Assembly: GCF_000765745.2 (NCBI RefSeq)
Contig: NZ_JRPC02000018.1
Span: 1 to 48,132 of the forward strand
Origin: Helicobacter apodemus
GTDB lineage: Bacteria > Campylobacterota > Campylobacteria > Campylobacterales > Helicobacteraceae
Reading direction: 5' to 3'
DNA: 48,132 nt
Positions 1-7,386 of the stretch are shown piece after piece (within the stretch, counting starts at the first letter, position 1; each line of letters begins with the position of its first letter). The translations under genes were made by a program, and so were the position numbers. The notes under the pieces are model-generated. The model saw only the letters and a list, made by a program, of their open reading frames with translations, had not been told where the DNA came from and searched no databases.

Positions 1-215
1 AGAATATGGAATCTTCTTAAATCCAACGCGTATGGATTCACAAGGTGTATCAAGAGATGAAGCAGGATCTAGTGGATTGGTGCCTGTTACTAATAGGGTT
101 GCAGCCATTCCAGAGTTTGTAGATGAGGATTGTGGAATACTTGTAGAAGCAGAGGATTATGTGGGATTGGCTAATGCAATAGAATTTCTATATAAAAATC
201 CAAAAGAATTTTTAA
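1..215 (+). repeat. Direct repeat copy 1 (215 bp) in glycosyltransferase genes
   Basis: Bases 1-215 match 653-867 with an offset of 652 bases. By eye they differ at one position (208 A versus 860 G) and diverge completely after 215/867. Both copies are read in the same coding frame, so the repeat encodes the same segment of a GT4 domain. The left end is set by the window edge, so the true repeat may be longer. Confidence 0.95.
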
Positions 216-307
216 GACTTTCTGAGAATGCTGCAAAAAGAGTAAGAAGACAAAGTAGTATAGAGCAAAGCATACAAAGAGAAATAGAGATATTCAATGG
301 AAAATAA
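1..307 (+). CDS. Glycosyltransferase family 4-like protein, C-terminal part (5' end outside window)
   Basis: The frame is open from base 2 and ends at 307, so the start lies upstream. The visible part is the end of the nucleotide-sugar-binding half of a GT-B enzyme: an NPTRMDSQGVSRDEA stretch, in which the Glu of RDEA fits the conserved acidic residue of GT4 enzymes, then SSGLVPVTN, AIPEFVDE and a C-terminal helix. Such enzymes build lipooligosaccharide, capsule or flagellar glycans. Bases 1-215 are repeated almost perfectly at 653-867 in the next gene, but this copy has a longer, more normal-looking tail (ending EIEIFNGK). Its stop overlaps the ATG of the next gene by 11 bases. The family assignment is sound; the substrate is unknown. 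Confidence 0.75.
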   Translation, partial: EYGIFLNPTRMDSQGVSRDEAGSSGLVPVTNRVAAIPEFVDEDCGILVEAEDYVGLANAIEFLYKNPKEFLRLSENAAKRVRRQSSIEQSIQREIEIFNGK

Positions 308-887
308 ATCTTCAAATGGAGTTTTTAAATTTTTTCTTTATATCAACAATAAAGAAAAAAATTTTAAGCAATATCAATTTATTAAAAAATGCTTAATTTC
401 AGTAATACGGATTCCATTTGGGATGGCGGGGATTCTTTCTATTAGACCTTTTGCTAGTAAAAAATACGCTAATGATTTATCGGTTAAAGCAATATTAGAG
501 CTAAGTAACAAAAGCTTTTTTAAAGAGTTAGAATTTCTTATTATTGGAGATGGAGAATTATTTGAAGAAACACTTAAGCCTTTAAGAGCATTCCAAAATG
601 TAACTATTCACAAAAAGTTTTTAAGACAAGAAGAAATCGCAAAACTCCATAAAGAATATGGAATCTTCTTAAATCCAACGCGTATGGATTCACAAGGTGT
701 ATCAAGAGATGAAGCAGGATCTAGTGGATTGGTGCCTGTTACTAATAGGGTTGCAGCCATTCCAGAGTTTGTAGATGAGGATTGTGGAATACTTGTAGAA
801 GCAGAGGATTATGTGGGATTGGCTAATGCAATAGAATTTCTATATAAAAATCCAAAAGAGTTTTTAAAGCCAAAGGATAGAGAATGA
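297..887 (+). CDS. Truncated GT4-like glycosyltransferase (C-terminal domain only)
   Basis: This 196-residue protein carries only the donor-binding half of a GT-B glycosyltransferase. After an unusual, basic and aromatic leader of about 45 residues it runs into ILSIRPFASKKYANDLSVKA, IIGDGELF and the NPTRMDSQGVSRDEA motif. A complete GT4 enzyme is usually about 350-400 residues, so the acceptor-binding half is missing. Its last 70 residues repeat those of the preceding gene, and its tail (KPKDRE) is shorter and differs. The likely reading is a recombination remnant or partial duplicate, perhaps inactive, kept in frame by overlaps at both ends: the ATG lies inside the upstream gene and the stop shares an ATGA with the downstream gene. 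A frameshift that detached an N-terminal half cannot be excluded. Confidence 0.6.
   Translation: MENKSSNGVFKFFLYINNKEKNFKQYQFIKKCLISVIRIPFGMAGILSIRPFASKKYANDLSVKAILELSNKSFFKELEFLIIGDGELFEETLKPLRAFQNVTIHKKFLRQEEIAKLHKEYGIFLNPTRMDSQGVSRDEAGSSGLVPVTNRVAAIPEFVDEDCGILVEAEDYVGLANAIEFLYKNPKEFLKPKDRE
653..867 (+). repeat. Direct repeat copy 2 (215 bp) in glycosyltransferase genes
   Basis: This is the second copy of the segment at 1-215, identical except at 860. The near identity implies a recent duplication or gene conversion within the glycan locus. It offers a substrate for deletion, recombination or assembly collapse. Confidence 0.95.
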
Positions 888-2503
888 ATAATCTATGTAA
901 CAATAAAGAAAATCACAATCTAAAAGATATTAGCAACATATCCTATAAAGAAGCTAAAAACCCTAAAGATATGGAGCAAACTTACATTGCAACTTTGCAA
1001 ACAAAAAGTATAGCTGTAATTGTCCCTGTTTATAATGTTGCCCCCTATTTAAAACAATGTATTGAAAGTATTTTAAGCCAAAGTCATACAAACTTTAGAC
1101 TATTCTTATGTGATGATGAAAGTTCTGATGAGAGTCTTCAAATTGCCCTTGAATATGCCAAACAAGACTCTAGAGTTTTTGTTTTCTCACAAAAAAATGC
1201 AGGACAAGGCAGTGCTAGAAACATAGGTATTTTAACAGCTGGTGGAAGGCTTAACTTTCAAAACAAAGAAGAGTTTCAACAAAGTCTTGATGAAGAAAGC
1301 TTTGAAAATCTAAAAAGTGAGATAGAAGAATTTAAAAACTTTAAAAGTTATTTTTGTTATACCGACAAAAAACTTCTTAAAGCCTTTATATACCAAGAGG
1401 CGATAAAAGATTTTGAACGCATTTTAAACCCTAATACACAAACTCAAGAAACACCAAATTTTGATTATCTTTGCTTTATTGATTCTGATGATTTCATCAA
1501 GCCTAATACCTTTAAAAACTATCTTTATTATATTCAAGGAGTGGATTTTTTGTATTCGGGTTTTGAATATTTTTTTGATGGGGTGGAAAAAGATGAGAAC
1601 TTAAAAACACACTTCCAAAATTATCGTATTACAAAAGAAGGTGTTATAAGTGATAAAGACTTTATTTTTATCAATATTTACACTGGCATACGAAGCTTTT
1701 GCTTCGTATATCAAGGAATGATAAATCATTCCTTGATATATAAAAACAAGCTTTTGTATCCCAGTGATATTTATGCAGAGGATTTACTATTTGGTGTCTT
1801 GCTTGTGGGGATTAGTTCTAGGATTTATGTTTTACAAAAAGCCTTTTATGTCTATAGGATTAGGACAAGTTCAAGCTGTGCTTACCAAAGTCAATATAAA
1901 GCTCCTCCTAGATTTAACAATATTTTAGAAAGTTTCAATGGAGATTGTAATTTATTAAAGGAATACTTAAGAGTTCAAAGCTCTATTGTAACAGCACAAA
2001 AAATACTAGCTTGGGCAAATAACTATAAAGACAGAGAAAAAGCTAACTCTATCAAAAGAGTCTTCGTTCCTACTTATTGCAAAAGAGCCAAAGTCATTCT
2101 TAACTTTTCTATTGATCCTTTAAATCTTAAAAAACAATTTTATGCGTTAAGACCTTATTTAAATATTACAGAAAAAACAGGAGCCATTAAGAGAGTAAAA
2201 AATCAACTAAGTTATAAAATAGGCTTAAAGCTTATGGATTATGCTAATAATCACATAGGAATAAAAACATTAATTTTAAAAATTGCCCTTATTGCTACCA
2301 TCCATAAAATAAAGCTTGGTTTTTCAAAACTATATTTTATCGCTAATCCAAAACGAAAACCACCCGCTTTAGAAGATTATAAAGATTTTAAAGAAGCTTT
2401 TGAGCTAAAAAATCAGGAAGTTTATCAGCTAGGGTGTAAATTTCTCCAAATGAGATTCGCTCTTAGGGGATTCAAACATTTTTTATTAGAGTTAAGGAGA
2501 TGA
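884..2503 (+). CDS. Glycosyltransferase family 2 protein with long C-terminal extension
   Basis: A 539-residue GT-A enzyme. The N-terminal GT2 fold starts near residue 45 (VIVPVYNVAPYLKQCIESIL), has a CDDESSDES nucleotide-binding segment and NAGQGSARNIG, and carries the metal-binding DSDD at residues 200-203. About 75 charged residues are inserted between NIGI and the DSDD strand, where family members usually have about 10-20. The C-terminal third holds LSYKIGLKLM near 441 and a LEDYKDFKEAF...YQLG block near 491-520, which recurs in the next gene and may be an interaction or membrane-peripheral module. It overlaps the previous gene by ATGA and is followed directly by the next one. It probably adds a sugar to a surface glycan; the sugar is unknown. 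Confidence 0.82.
   Translation: MNNLCNNKENHNLKDISNISYKEAKNPKDMEQTYIATLQTKSIAVIVPVYNVAPYLKQCIESILSQSHTNFRLFLCDDESSDESLQIALEYAKQDSRVFVFSQKNAGQGSARNIGILTAGGRLNFQNKEEFQQSLDEESFENLKSEIEEFKNFKSYFCYTDKKLLKAFIYQEAIKDFERILNPNTQTQETPNFDYLCFIDSDDFIKPNTFKNYLYYIQGVDFLYSGFEYFFDGVEKDENLKTHFQNYRITKEGVISDKDFIFINIYTGIRSFCFVYQGMINHSLIYKNKLLYPSDIYAEDLLFGVLLVGISSRIYVLQKAFYVYRIRTSSSCAYQSQYKAPPRFNNILESFNGDCNLLKEYLRVQSSIVTAQKILAWANNYKDREKANSIKRVFVPTYCKRAKVILNFSIDPLNLKKQFYALRPYLNITEKTGAIKRVKNQLSYKIGLKLMDYANNHIGIKTLILKIALIATIHKIKLGFSKLYFIANPKRKPPALEDYKDFKEAFELKNQEVYQLGCKFLQMRFALRGFKHFLLELRR
1688..1740. repeat. Two adjacent perfect palindromes inside the GT2 gene
   Basis: Hairpin one pairs 1688-1696 with 1701-1709 (9 bp, TTTT loop). 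Hairpin two pairs 1707-1722 with 1725-1740 (16 bp, AA loop). They share bases 1707-1709, so they are mutually exclusive or form a cruciform. Both lie in coding sequence that reads sensibly (SFCFVYQGMINHSLIY), so they are not an obvious insertion. Confidence 0.9.
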
Positions 2504-2504
2504 A

Positions 2505-4511
2505 TTGGTTTTTAAAAAAAGCGATTTATTAGAATTAAACACAAATTTAAAAAAGTATAAAGAATGCTATATCGTTAAATTTGAAAAAAAATATGCTTTA
2601 GAATACATTAAAATTTACCTTGATGAGCAATATCTTTGGTGCAATCAACAAAATTTATTGATAAAAATCAAAAAGGGAGAAGAATTTGAACTTATAAAAT
2701 CCATACCTATTTATAGTGAAGAGGTTTTATATATAGAGTTAAAAAGTGAATTTTATACACAAGAGCTACAAATATCTATGGAAGGAAATACTAAATGTAA
2801 GCTTAATGCCATCCGCGTTTTTAGTAGAAAATATCCGGGGTTGGTAGTAGCTTCAAGAGGAGATGGAATTGGAGCTAGATTACTACCCCTCCTAAATGCC
2901 TTAGTCCTCTCTAAATATACAGATTTTAAATTTGGTTATACTTGGTGGGATTGTGAATCCCTTTTTAGCTTCATTGAAAAAGTTGATGATAATAAAATAG
3001 CATCTCTACATACAGGAAAAGAAGAACAAATTTTTAGTAAAGATTTTATTAAACAATATTCTTATACTAAGACGCTTCCGATGGATAGAGGATATTTTAA
3101 CAAAATTGCTTTAGAACAATTAAAAAAACTACCATTTGATAAAGATTGGGGTTGGTTTGTCTCCTATACTCTAACACATCAAGGAATATTTAAAGATGTT
3201 AAAAGTATAGGTCATCATTATAAAAAGGTATGGAATGAAATAGGCTTCACTAAAAGGATAAAAGGTATTATTAAGGATGCTTCAAGATTAAGTAAAGCAT
3301 TAGGAGAGTTTATCATAATTCATATCCGAAGTGGAGATATTGTCTTTCACCCTAATATACAAACGCAACAAAATATGTATTGGAACAAGGCAATGCCTAT
3401 AGAAATAGCCATAGAGCTTATAGAATCAAATCAAGATAAAATTATCGTTTTATGTAGTGATGATTTTAATGTTGTTAAAAGCTTGAAAAACTTTTATAAA
3501 AATATAAAAATTTATTGCATTGAGGACTTTAACACAACATTACAAAGTACGGAAAGAAATTTCTTTGAAATTTCTTTTATGTCTAATGCAAAAACTATCT
3601 ATTCTGGAGATAGCTCATTTGCAAAAGTAGCAAGCTATATAGGCTTAGGAGATGAACCAAGCTTTTACTGGAAAATCTTTGATTATGAGAAATTATATGA
3701 GATAATGGCTAGACGCATTCACAAATTTAAAGCACATTTATTCCAAAAGACTTATTCAGCTTATTACACTTTTCAAGTCGCTAAGTTAGCTTATAAAAAA
3801 GATTACTTAGATTATCTCTATCTTGCTTTTTCTCTCCACCCAAATGTGCTCTATATTATTCAGCTTTTTATAAACTATTATGAATGTTCTCGCTTCAATG
3901 AGGCAGAACAATTTATAAAAGAAATAGAACTAGATGAAAGATTTTTTGAAAATTATTTTAAAAGTCTATACTTCAAAGAAAGTTACACAAAAATTCTTGA
4001 ACTTACTAAAAAATTTCCCAACAATAAAGATTTCATAATACTAAGAGATAGGATCTTAAAACAGACTAGTGGTAATATCCCCCCCAAACCTCTAGGTGCC
4101 TCCTCCCGCATTAAATCTCATCTTTCTTATAAACTAGGACAAGCTTTGATTTTAAACTCTAAAAGCCTATGGGGATATATAAGAATGCCTTATGTATTAT
4201 CTTATATCAAAGATAAACATAAACAAGAACAAAAAGAATATCAAGAAAAGATAAAAAAGAATCCTAGTTTAAAACTTCCTACCTTAGAATCTTATAGAGA
4301 TTATAAAGATGCTTTAAAAATAAAAAATACACTTTCTTATCAATTAGGGGAAGCTTTTATTAAAGCTAAGAAACAAAATTTCTTTAAATTTCCTATTCCT
4401 TACTTAAAAGCTAATAATGTTAATTATAGTGGGGGGGGGGGCATTCTATGGTTTTATTTTGTTGAATCTAAAAGAATAGTAAGGGAGTGGAGAGGGAGGA
4501 GTAAGAAATAA
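2505..4511 (+). CDS. Fucosyltransferase-like glycosyltransferase (HIRxGD motif), poly-G tract near 3' end
   Basis: This 668-residue protein has SRGDGIGARLLPLLNAL near residue 122 and HIRSGD at 273-278, the pattern of GDP-sugar-binding GT-B enzymes of the fucosyltransferase type (GT11/GT23-like). YSGDSSFAKVASYIG near 370 fits the donor-binding loop. Residues from about 400 on look helical, followed by two LSY(K/Q)LG segments (near 538 and 611) and a PTLESYRDYKDAL block shared with the upstream GT2. The chosen start is TTG 2505, five bases after AAGGAG; an ATG at 2500 is in another frame and would need a -1 shift at the A7 run. Eleven Gs at 4431-4441 encode the Gly stretch before the last 22 residues, so slippage changes only the tail. 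The sugar specificity is unknown. Confidence 0.7.
   Translation: MVFKKSDLLELNTNLKKYKECYIVKFEKKYALEYIKIYLDEQYLWCNQQNLLIKIKKGEEFELIKSIPIYSEEVLYIELKSEFYTQELQISMEGNTKCKLNAIRVFSRKYPGLVVASRGDGIGARLLPLLNALVLSKYTDFKFGYTWWDCESLFSFIEKVDDNKIASLHTGKEEQIFSKDFIKQYSYTKTLPMDRGYFNKIALEQLKKLPFDKDWGWFVSYTLTHQGIFKDVKSIGHHYKKVWNEIGFTKRIKGIIKDASRLSKALGEFIIIHIRSGDIVFHPNIQTQQNMYWNKAMPIEIAIELIESNQDKIIVLCSDDFNVVKSLKNFYKNIKIYCIEDFNTTLQSTERNFFEISFMSNAKTIYSGDSSFAKVASYIGLGDEPSFYWKIFDYEKLYEIMARRIHKFKAHLFQKTYSAYYTFQVAKLAYKKDYLDYLYLAFSLHPNVLYIIQLFINYYECSRFNEAEQFIKEIELDERFFENYFKSLYFKESYTKILELTKKFPNNKDFIILRDRILKQTSGNIPPKPLGASSRIKSHLSYKLGQALILNSKSLWGYIRMPYVLSYIKDKHKQEQKEYQEKIKKNPSLKLPTLESYRDYKDALKIKNTLSYQLGEAFIKAKKQNFFKFPIPYLKANNVNYSGGGGILWFYFVESKRIVREWRGRSKK
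2514..2521 (+). other. Candidate -1 frameshift slippery site (A AAA AAA G)
   Basis: From ATG 2500 (ATGA overlap with the upstream stop) the reading is M-N-W-F-L-K-K-A-I-Y then TAG at 2530-2532. A -1 slip on the heptamer A-AAA-AAA at 2514-2520 would join the ATG to the main frame, giving MNWFLKKSDLLEL. A TTG at 2505, already in frame and better spaced from the AAGGAG, offers ordinary initiation. Confidence 0.4.
4431..4441 (+). repeat. Poly-G tract, 11 G, in glycosyltransferase 3' end
   Basis: Eleven consecutive Gs start at codon 643 of the HIRxGD glycosyltransferase. With 11 Gs the protein ends 23 codons later at 4511. With 10 Gs the tail becomes GAFYGFILLNLKE then stop. With 12 Gs it becomes HSMVLFC then stop. 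All phases keep the catalytic domain. Confidence 0.9.
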
Positions 4512-4526
4512 TACTTTATTCACTAA

Positions 4527-5366
4527 TTAATAATTCGTCCAAGAAAAGGAGCTTTTATTTGTGTCTAAAGCACTTAGAATCTCCCTATCTTCTGCACTTA
4601 AAGAGAAATCAAAAACATTAAAATTTTCTATCATTCTTGTCTTTTTAGAAGTTTTTGGTATGACAGAGATTCCTTGTTTAATGAGGAATCGCAAAACCAC
4701 TTGTGCGGGGGTTTTATCGTATTTTGAAGCAATACTTTTAAGTGTGGGATTTTCTAAGATTGAACCCCCGCCCATATTTTTTCCAGCCATATTTTTCCCT
4801 GCGATAAAGGGACTCCAAGACTGCAAGAGTGTGCCTTTAGCCTTCATTGCCTCTCTTAAGGGCTTTTGCTGCATTAGCAAATGCGTCTCGCATTGATTAA
4901 TTGCAGGGATTATCTCACAAGTTTGTATAAATTCTTTATAAGCCTTTGTGCTAAAGTTTGAAATGCCAATACTCTTTAAGATTCCTTGCTTATAAAAACT
5001 CTCCATTGCTTTATACATTGTCTTTGATTGCGTGTAAGGCTCGTGGATAAGCAGAGAATCTATGTAATCAAGCCCTAAACTTTGGAGTGATTTTTCAATG
5101 GATTTTTTAGTAGAATCCTCGCTATTTGCACCCAAGAGCTTTGTTTGGATAAAAAACTCCTCGCGTTTAATGCCGGCTTTAATGGCATTGTTTATCGCTG
5201 CACCTAACTCGCTTTCATTATGATACATTTGTGCGCTATCAAAGAGTCGATAACCTACCTCTATGGCTTCGCACATCGCCTTTTGCCCCGCACTTCCTGT
5301 GAGTGTGTAAGTGCCAAGCCCAAGAAGTGGCATTTTAATGCTATTATTGAGAGTAAGAGTTTGCAT
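4527..5366 (-). CDS. Aldo/keto reductase
   Basis: A 279-residue cytoplasmic NAD(P)H-dependent reductase of the AKR family with a (beta/alpha)8 barrel. The catalytic tetrad is visible: Asp43 (GYRLFDSA), Tyr48, Lys76 (FIQTK) and His108 (LLIHEP). The cofactor-binding IPKTSKKTRMIEN lies near the C-terminus. The length is normal for the family. The start is an ATG preceded by AAAAAGGA. It lies downstream of, and on the same strand as, a MerR regulator, with a TATAAT-like box and an inverted repeat between them. This is the common layout of an aldehyde- or electrophile-responsive MerR controlling a reductase. A role in carbonyl detoxification is inferred; the substrate is unknown. Confidence 0.9.
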   Translation of the reverse strand: MQTLTLNNSIKMPLLGLGTYTLTGSAGQKAMCEAIEVGYRLFDSAQMYHNESELGAAINNAIKAGIKREEFFIQTKLLGANSEDSTKKSIEKSLQSLGLDYIDSLLIHEPYTQSKTMYKAMESFYKQGILKSIGISNFSTKAYKEFIQTCEIIPAINQCETHLLMQQKPLREAMKAKGTLLQSWSPFIAGKNMAGKNMGGGSILENPTLKSIASKYDKTPAQVVLRFLIKQGISVIPKTSKKTRMIENFNVFDFSLSAEDREILSALDTNKSSFSWTNY

Positions 5367-5497
5367 TGTTGATCCTTTTTTAGAATTGCTTTATTTAGAG
5401 AAGCTTGTGTTAGGGGTAGTGCTTACACCCCAAATGTTGCTAATCCTGCGATACAGGTAGAGTTCTTTAAAAACTCTCTGCACTTTTTTCTTGTATT

Positions 5498-5525
5498 ACT
5501 TCTCTTTAAAATGAAAAGTTGAAGT
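5498..5525. promoter_or_regulatory. Imperfect inverted repeat upstream of aldo/keto reductase (possible operator)
   Basis: ACTTC-T-CTTT at 5498-5507 faces AAAG-TT-GAAGT at 5515-5525. The arms pair apart from small bulges. The repeat sits just downstream of the TATAAT-like box at 5529-5534, roughly where transcription of the reductase would start. It may be an operator for the adjacent MerR protein or simply a hairpin. Confidence 0.35.
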
Positions 5526-5528
5526 AAA

Positions 5529-5534
5529 ATTATA
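5529..5534 (-). promoter_or_regulatory. -10 box for aldo/keto reductase
   Basis: On the minus strand this reads TATAAT and is preceded by TATCAGGGTT. The same TATCAGG(G/T)TTTATAAT block precedes the hydrolase at 7214. The distance to the reductase ATG is about 160 bases. Confidence 0.5.
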
Positions 5535-5564
5535 AACCCTGATAGGAGTTGCTACAAATATATT

Positions 5565-5936
5565 TTACACTTTACAATGGCATTGTTTATCAAGAGTTTT
5601 GATTTTTTGCTCTATTTTACTTAGAATTTCTTGTGTTAGTTGCAGGTCTTTGATAATTAACTCTCTTTGGTCTTCAAGGATTTTTTTACGTTCTTGAAAA
5701 GTGCTTTTTTCTCCAAGAGAGACGAGGTGCATATAACGTTTAATGTTTGCTAAACTCATTCGCACAAAACGAAACCATTCAATCCATTTGAGCTTATCAA
5801 TATCTTGATTGTCAAAAAGTCGGACACCATTTTTATTTGTTTCTAGTTCTGGGAAAAGCCCTTTTTTAAGCCAAAAGCGAATTCTAGTAGAGGGAATCCC
5901 AGTTTTGCGTTCTGCTTCAATGATTGTTCTTTTCAT
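5565..5936 (-). CDS. MerR family transcriptional regulator
   Basis: A 123-residue DNA-binding protein. Residues 1-40 form the winged helix-turn-helix (EAERKTGIPSTRIRFWLKKG followed by RLFDNQDIDKLKWIEW), then a long dimerisation coiled coil, and a CHCKV tail whose two Cys could sense an electrophile or metal. MerR proteins twist promoters with overlong spacers. It is encoded directly upstream of the aldo/keto reductase on the same strand, and the hydrolase gene further upstream has a 19-bp-spacer promoter, so both are plausible targets. The start ATG has an AAAAGGG ribosome site. The ligand is unknown. Confidence 0.88.
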   Translation of the reverse strand: MKRTIIEAERKTGIPSTRIRFWLKKGLFPELETNKNGVRLFDNQDIDKLKWIEWFRFVRMSLANIKRYMHLVSLGEKSTFQERKKILEDQRELIIKDLQLTQEILSKIEQKIKTLDKQCHCKV

Positions 5937-6050
5937 CTTTTGCCCTTTTATTAGACTTGTTTATGCGGTTGTTTTGCTTAGTGCTTGAAATGTGCTACAC
6001 AATTTACTCCTGAATGTAAAAATTAGAGATTTTAAAGTATGCCCTGCAAT

Positions 6051-6090
6051 ATGGTGGTAAAATTTAATTCCCTAAAAGTTTTACCGCCAT
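6051..6090 (-). terminator. Hairpin downstream of hydrolase gene
   Basis: ATGGTGGTAAAA (6051-6062) pairs with TTTTACCGCCAT (6079-6090) apart from one G-T pair, with a 16-base loop. It lies 30 bases past the hydrolase stop and before the MerR gene on the same strand, so it may end hydrolase transcription. No clear U-tract follows. Confidence 0.5.
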
Positions 6091-6119
6091 AAAGATAAGG
6101 TTGTTCTAAACTTAGTGCA

Positions 6120-7214
6120 TTATGCAAGATATTGCTTGAAAAATACCTCGATTTTATCAAAAGGAATCTTTTGCAGATTGTCATACAAATCTGTATGCAC
6201 TGCGTTAGGCACGATAAAAAGCTCTTTATTGTTGCCTTTTAGCTTCTTAAAGGCATCTTCACTAAAGTATCTGCTATGGGCATTTTCCCCGTGAATTATT
6301 AAAACTGCATTATCTATTTCATCGCTGTATGTGAGAATAGGCATATTAAGAAAGCTTAGAGAGGAGGTGAGATTCCATCCATTATTTGAATTGAGAGAAC
6401 GTTTGTGATAACCGCGTGGGGTTTTGTAATACGCGTGATAATCTTTCATAAACTGCGGTGCGTCATTTGGCAAAGTTTCAGGCACACCACCAGCAAGTGC
6501 GTATTTGCCATTCTTATAATCCTCAATTCTTTGCTGTGCTAGAGTTTTGCGCTTTTGTATTCTTGCTTTTTTGCTGTTTTCTTCGTCAAAATAGCCATTG
6601 GCATTGACACGACTCATATCATACATTATAGAAACTAGAGTTGCTTTAATGCGTGGGTCATTTGCTGCTGCATTGAGTGCAAATCCACCCCAACCACAAA
6701 CGCCGATAATGCCGATTTTATCTTTATCTACATTCTTTTGCGTGCTTAAGAAATCCACCGCTGCACTAAAATCCTCTGTGCTTATATCGGGTGAGGCGAC
6801 ATATCTTGCCGCACCTCCACTTTCCCCCGTGAAGCTTGGGTCAAAGGCTAGGGTGATGAATCCACGTTCTGCCAAAGTTTGTGCATAGAGTCCGCTTGGC
6901 TGCTCTTTTACTGCACCAAATGGACCACTAACTGCAATGGCAGGAAGTTTGCCTTTTGCATTTTTAGGCACATACATATCCGCTACAAGCGTGATTCCAA
7001 AGCGGTTATGAAAAGTAACCTTACTGTGAGTAACTTTATCACTTTTAGGAAAGGTTTTGTCCTAGTCTTTACCGGGTGCTGTTGGTAAGTCGTGTGCTTT
7101 AGTATCTTTTGCATTTACTAGGCTAAAAGCTCCGCCAAGTGCCACTATACCCGCACCGATACTCACACTTTTGAAGAGATTTCTGCGCGTTTTGTTAAGA
7201 GATTTATTTTGCAT
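6120..7214 (-). pseudogene. Tat-exported alpha/beta hydrolase (dienelactone hydrolase-like), interrupted by an amber codon
   Basis: Read from ATG 7214 (AAGGAG upstream), the frame begins with a twin-arginine signal (TRRNLFKSVSIGAG, hydrophobic core, VNA cleavage). It hits TAG at 7064-7062 (codon 51), then continues in the same frame to 6120. Ignoring the amber, the product is 364 residues, a normal length. The hydrolase core has GVCGWGG with a Cys nucleophile at residue 173, as in dienelactone hydrolases, and a late HTDLYD segment that can supply the catalytic His. The next ATG (6977) lies inside the fold and lacks a ribosome site, so the truncated product would have no export signal and probably no activity. 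One base change would restore the gene. Suppression cannot be excluded. Confidence 0.8.
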
Positions 7215-7247
7215 ATTTGCTCCTTAAAATATTAAAGTAAGAATAAC

Positions 7248-7278
7248 ATTATAAAACCTGATACTTAGTATTTGTCAA
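7248..7278 (-). promoter_or_regulatory. MerR-type promoter with 19-bp spacer for the hydrolase
   Basis: On the minus strand, TTGACA (7278-7273) and TATAAT (7253-7248) are separated by 19 bp. The spacer contains the dyad ATACT-T-AGTAT at 7261-7271. Overlong 19-20-bp spacers with a dyad are typical of MerR-activated promoters, and a MerR gene lies 1.3 kb away. Confidence 0.55.
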
Positions 7279-7386
7279 GAGGGGGGAGGATAAAATTATT
7301 GTTTTTATAACAAAATATTTATATTGCCCTTAAGTGCGTTTTTAGTGTTTGCAAGATAAAATGTATTAAAAAGAGGATTAGAGAGA

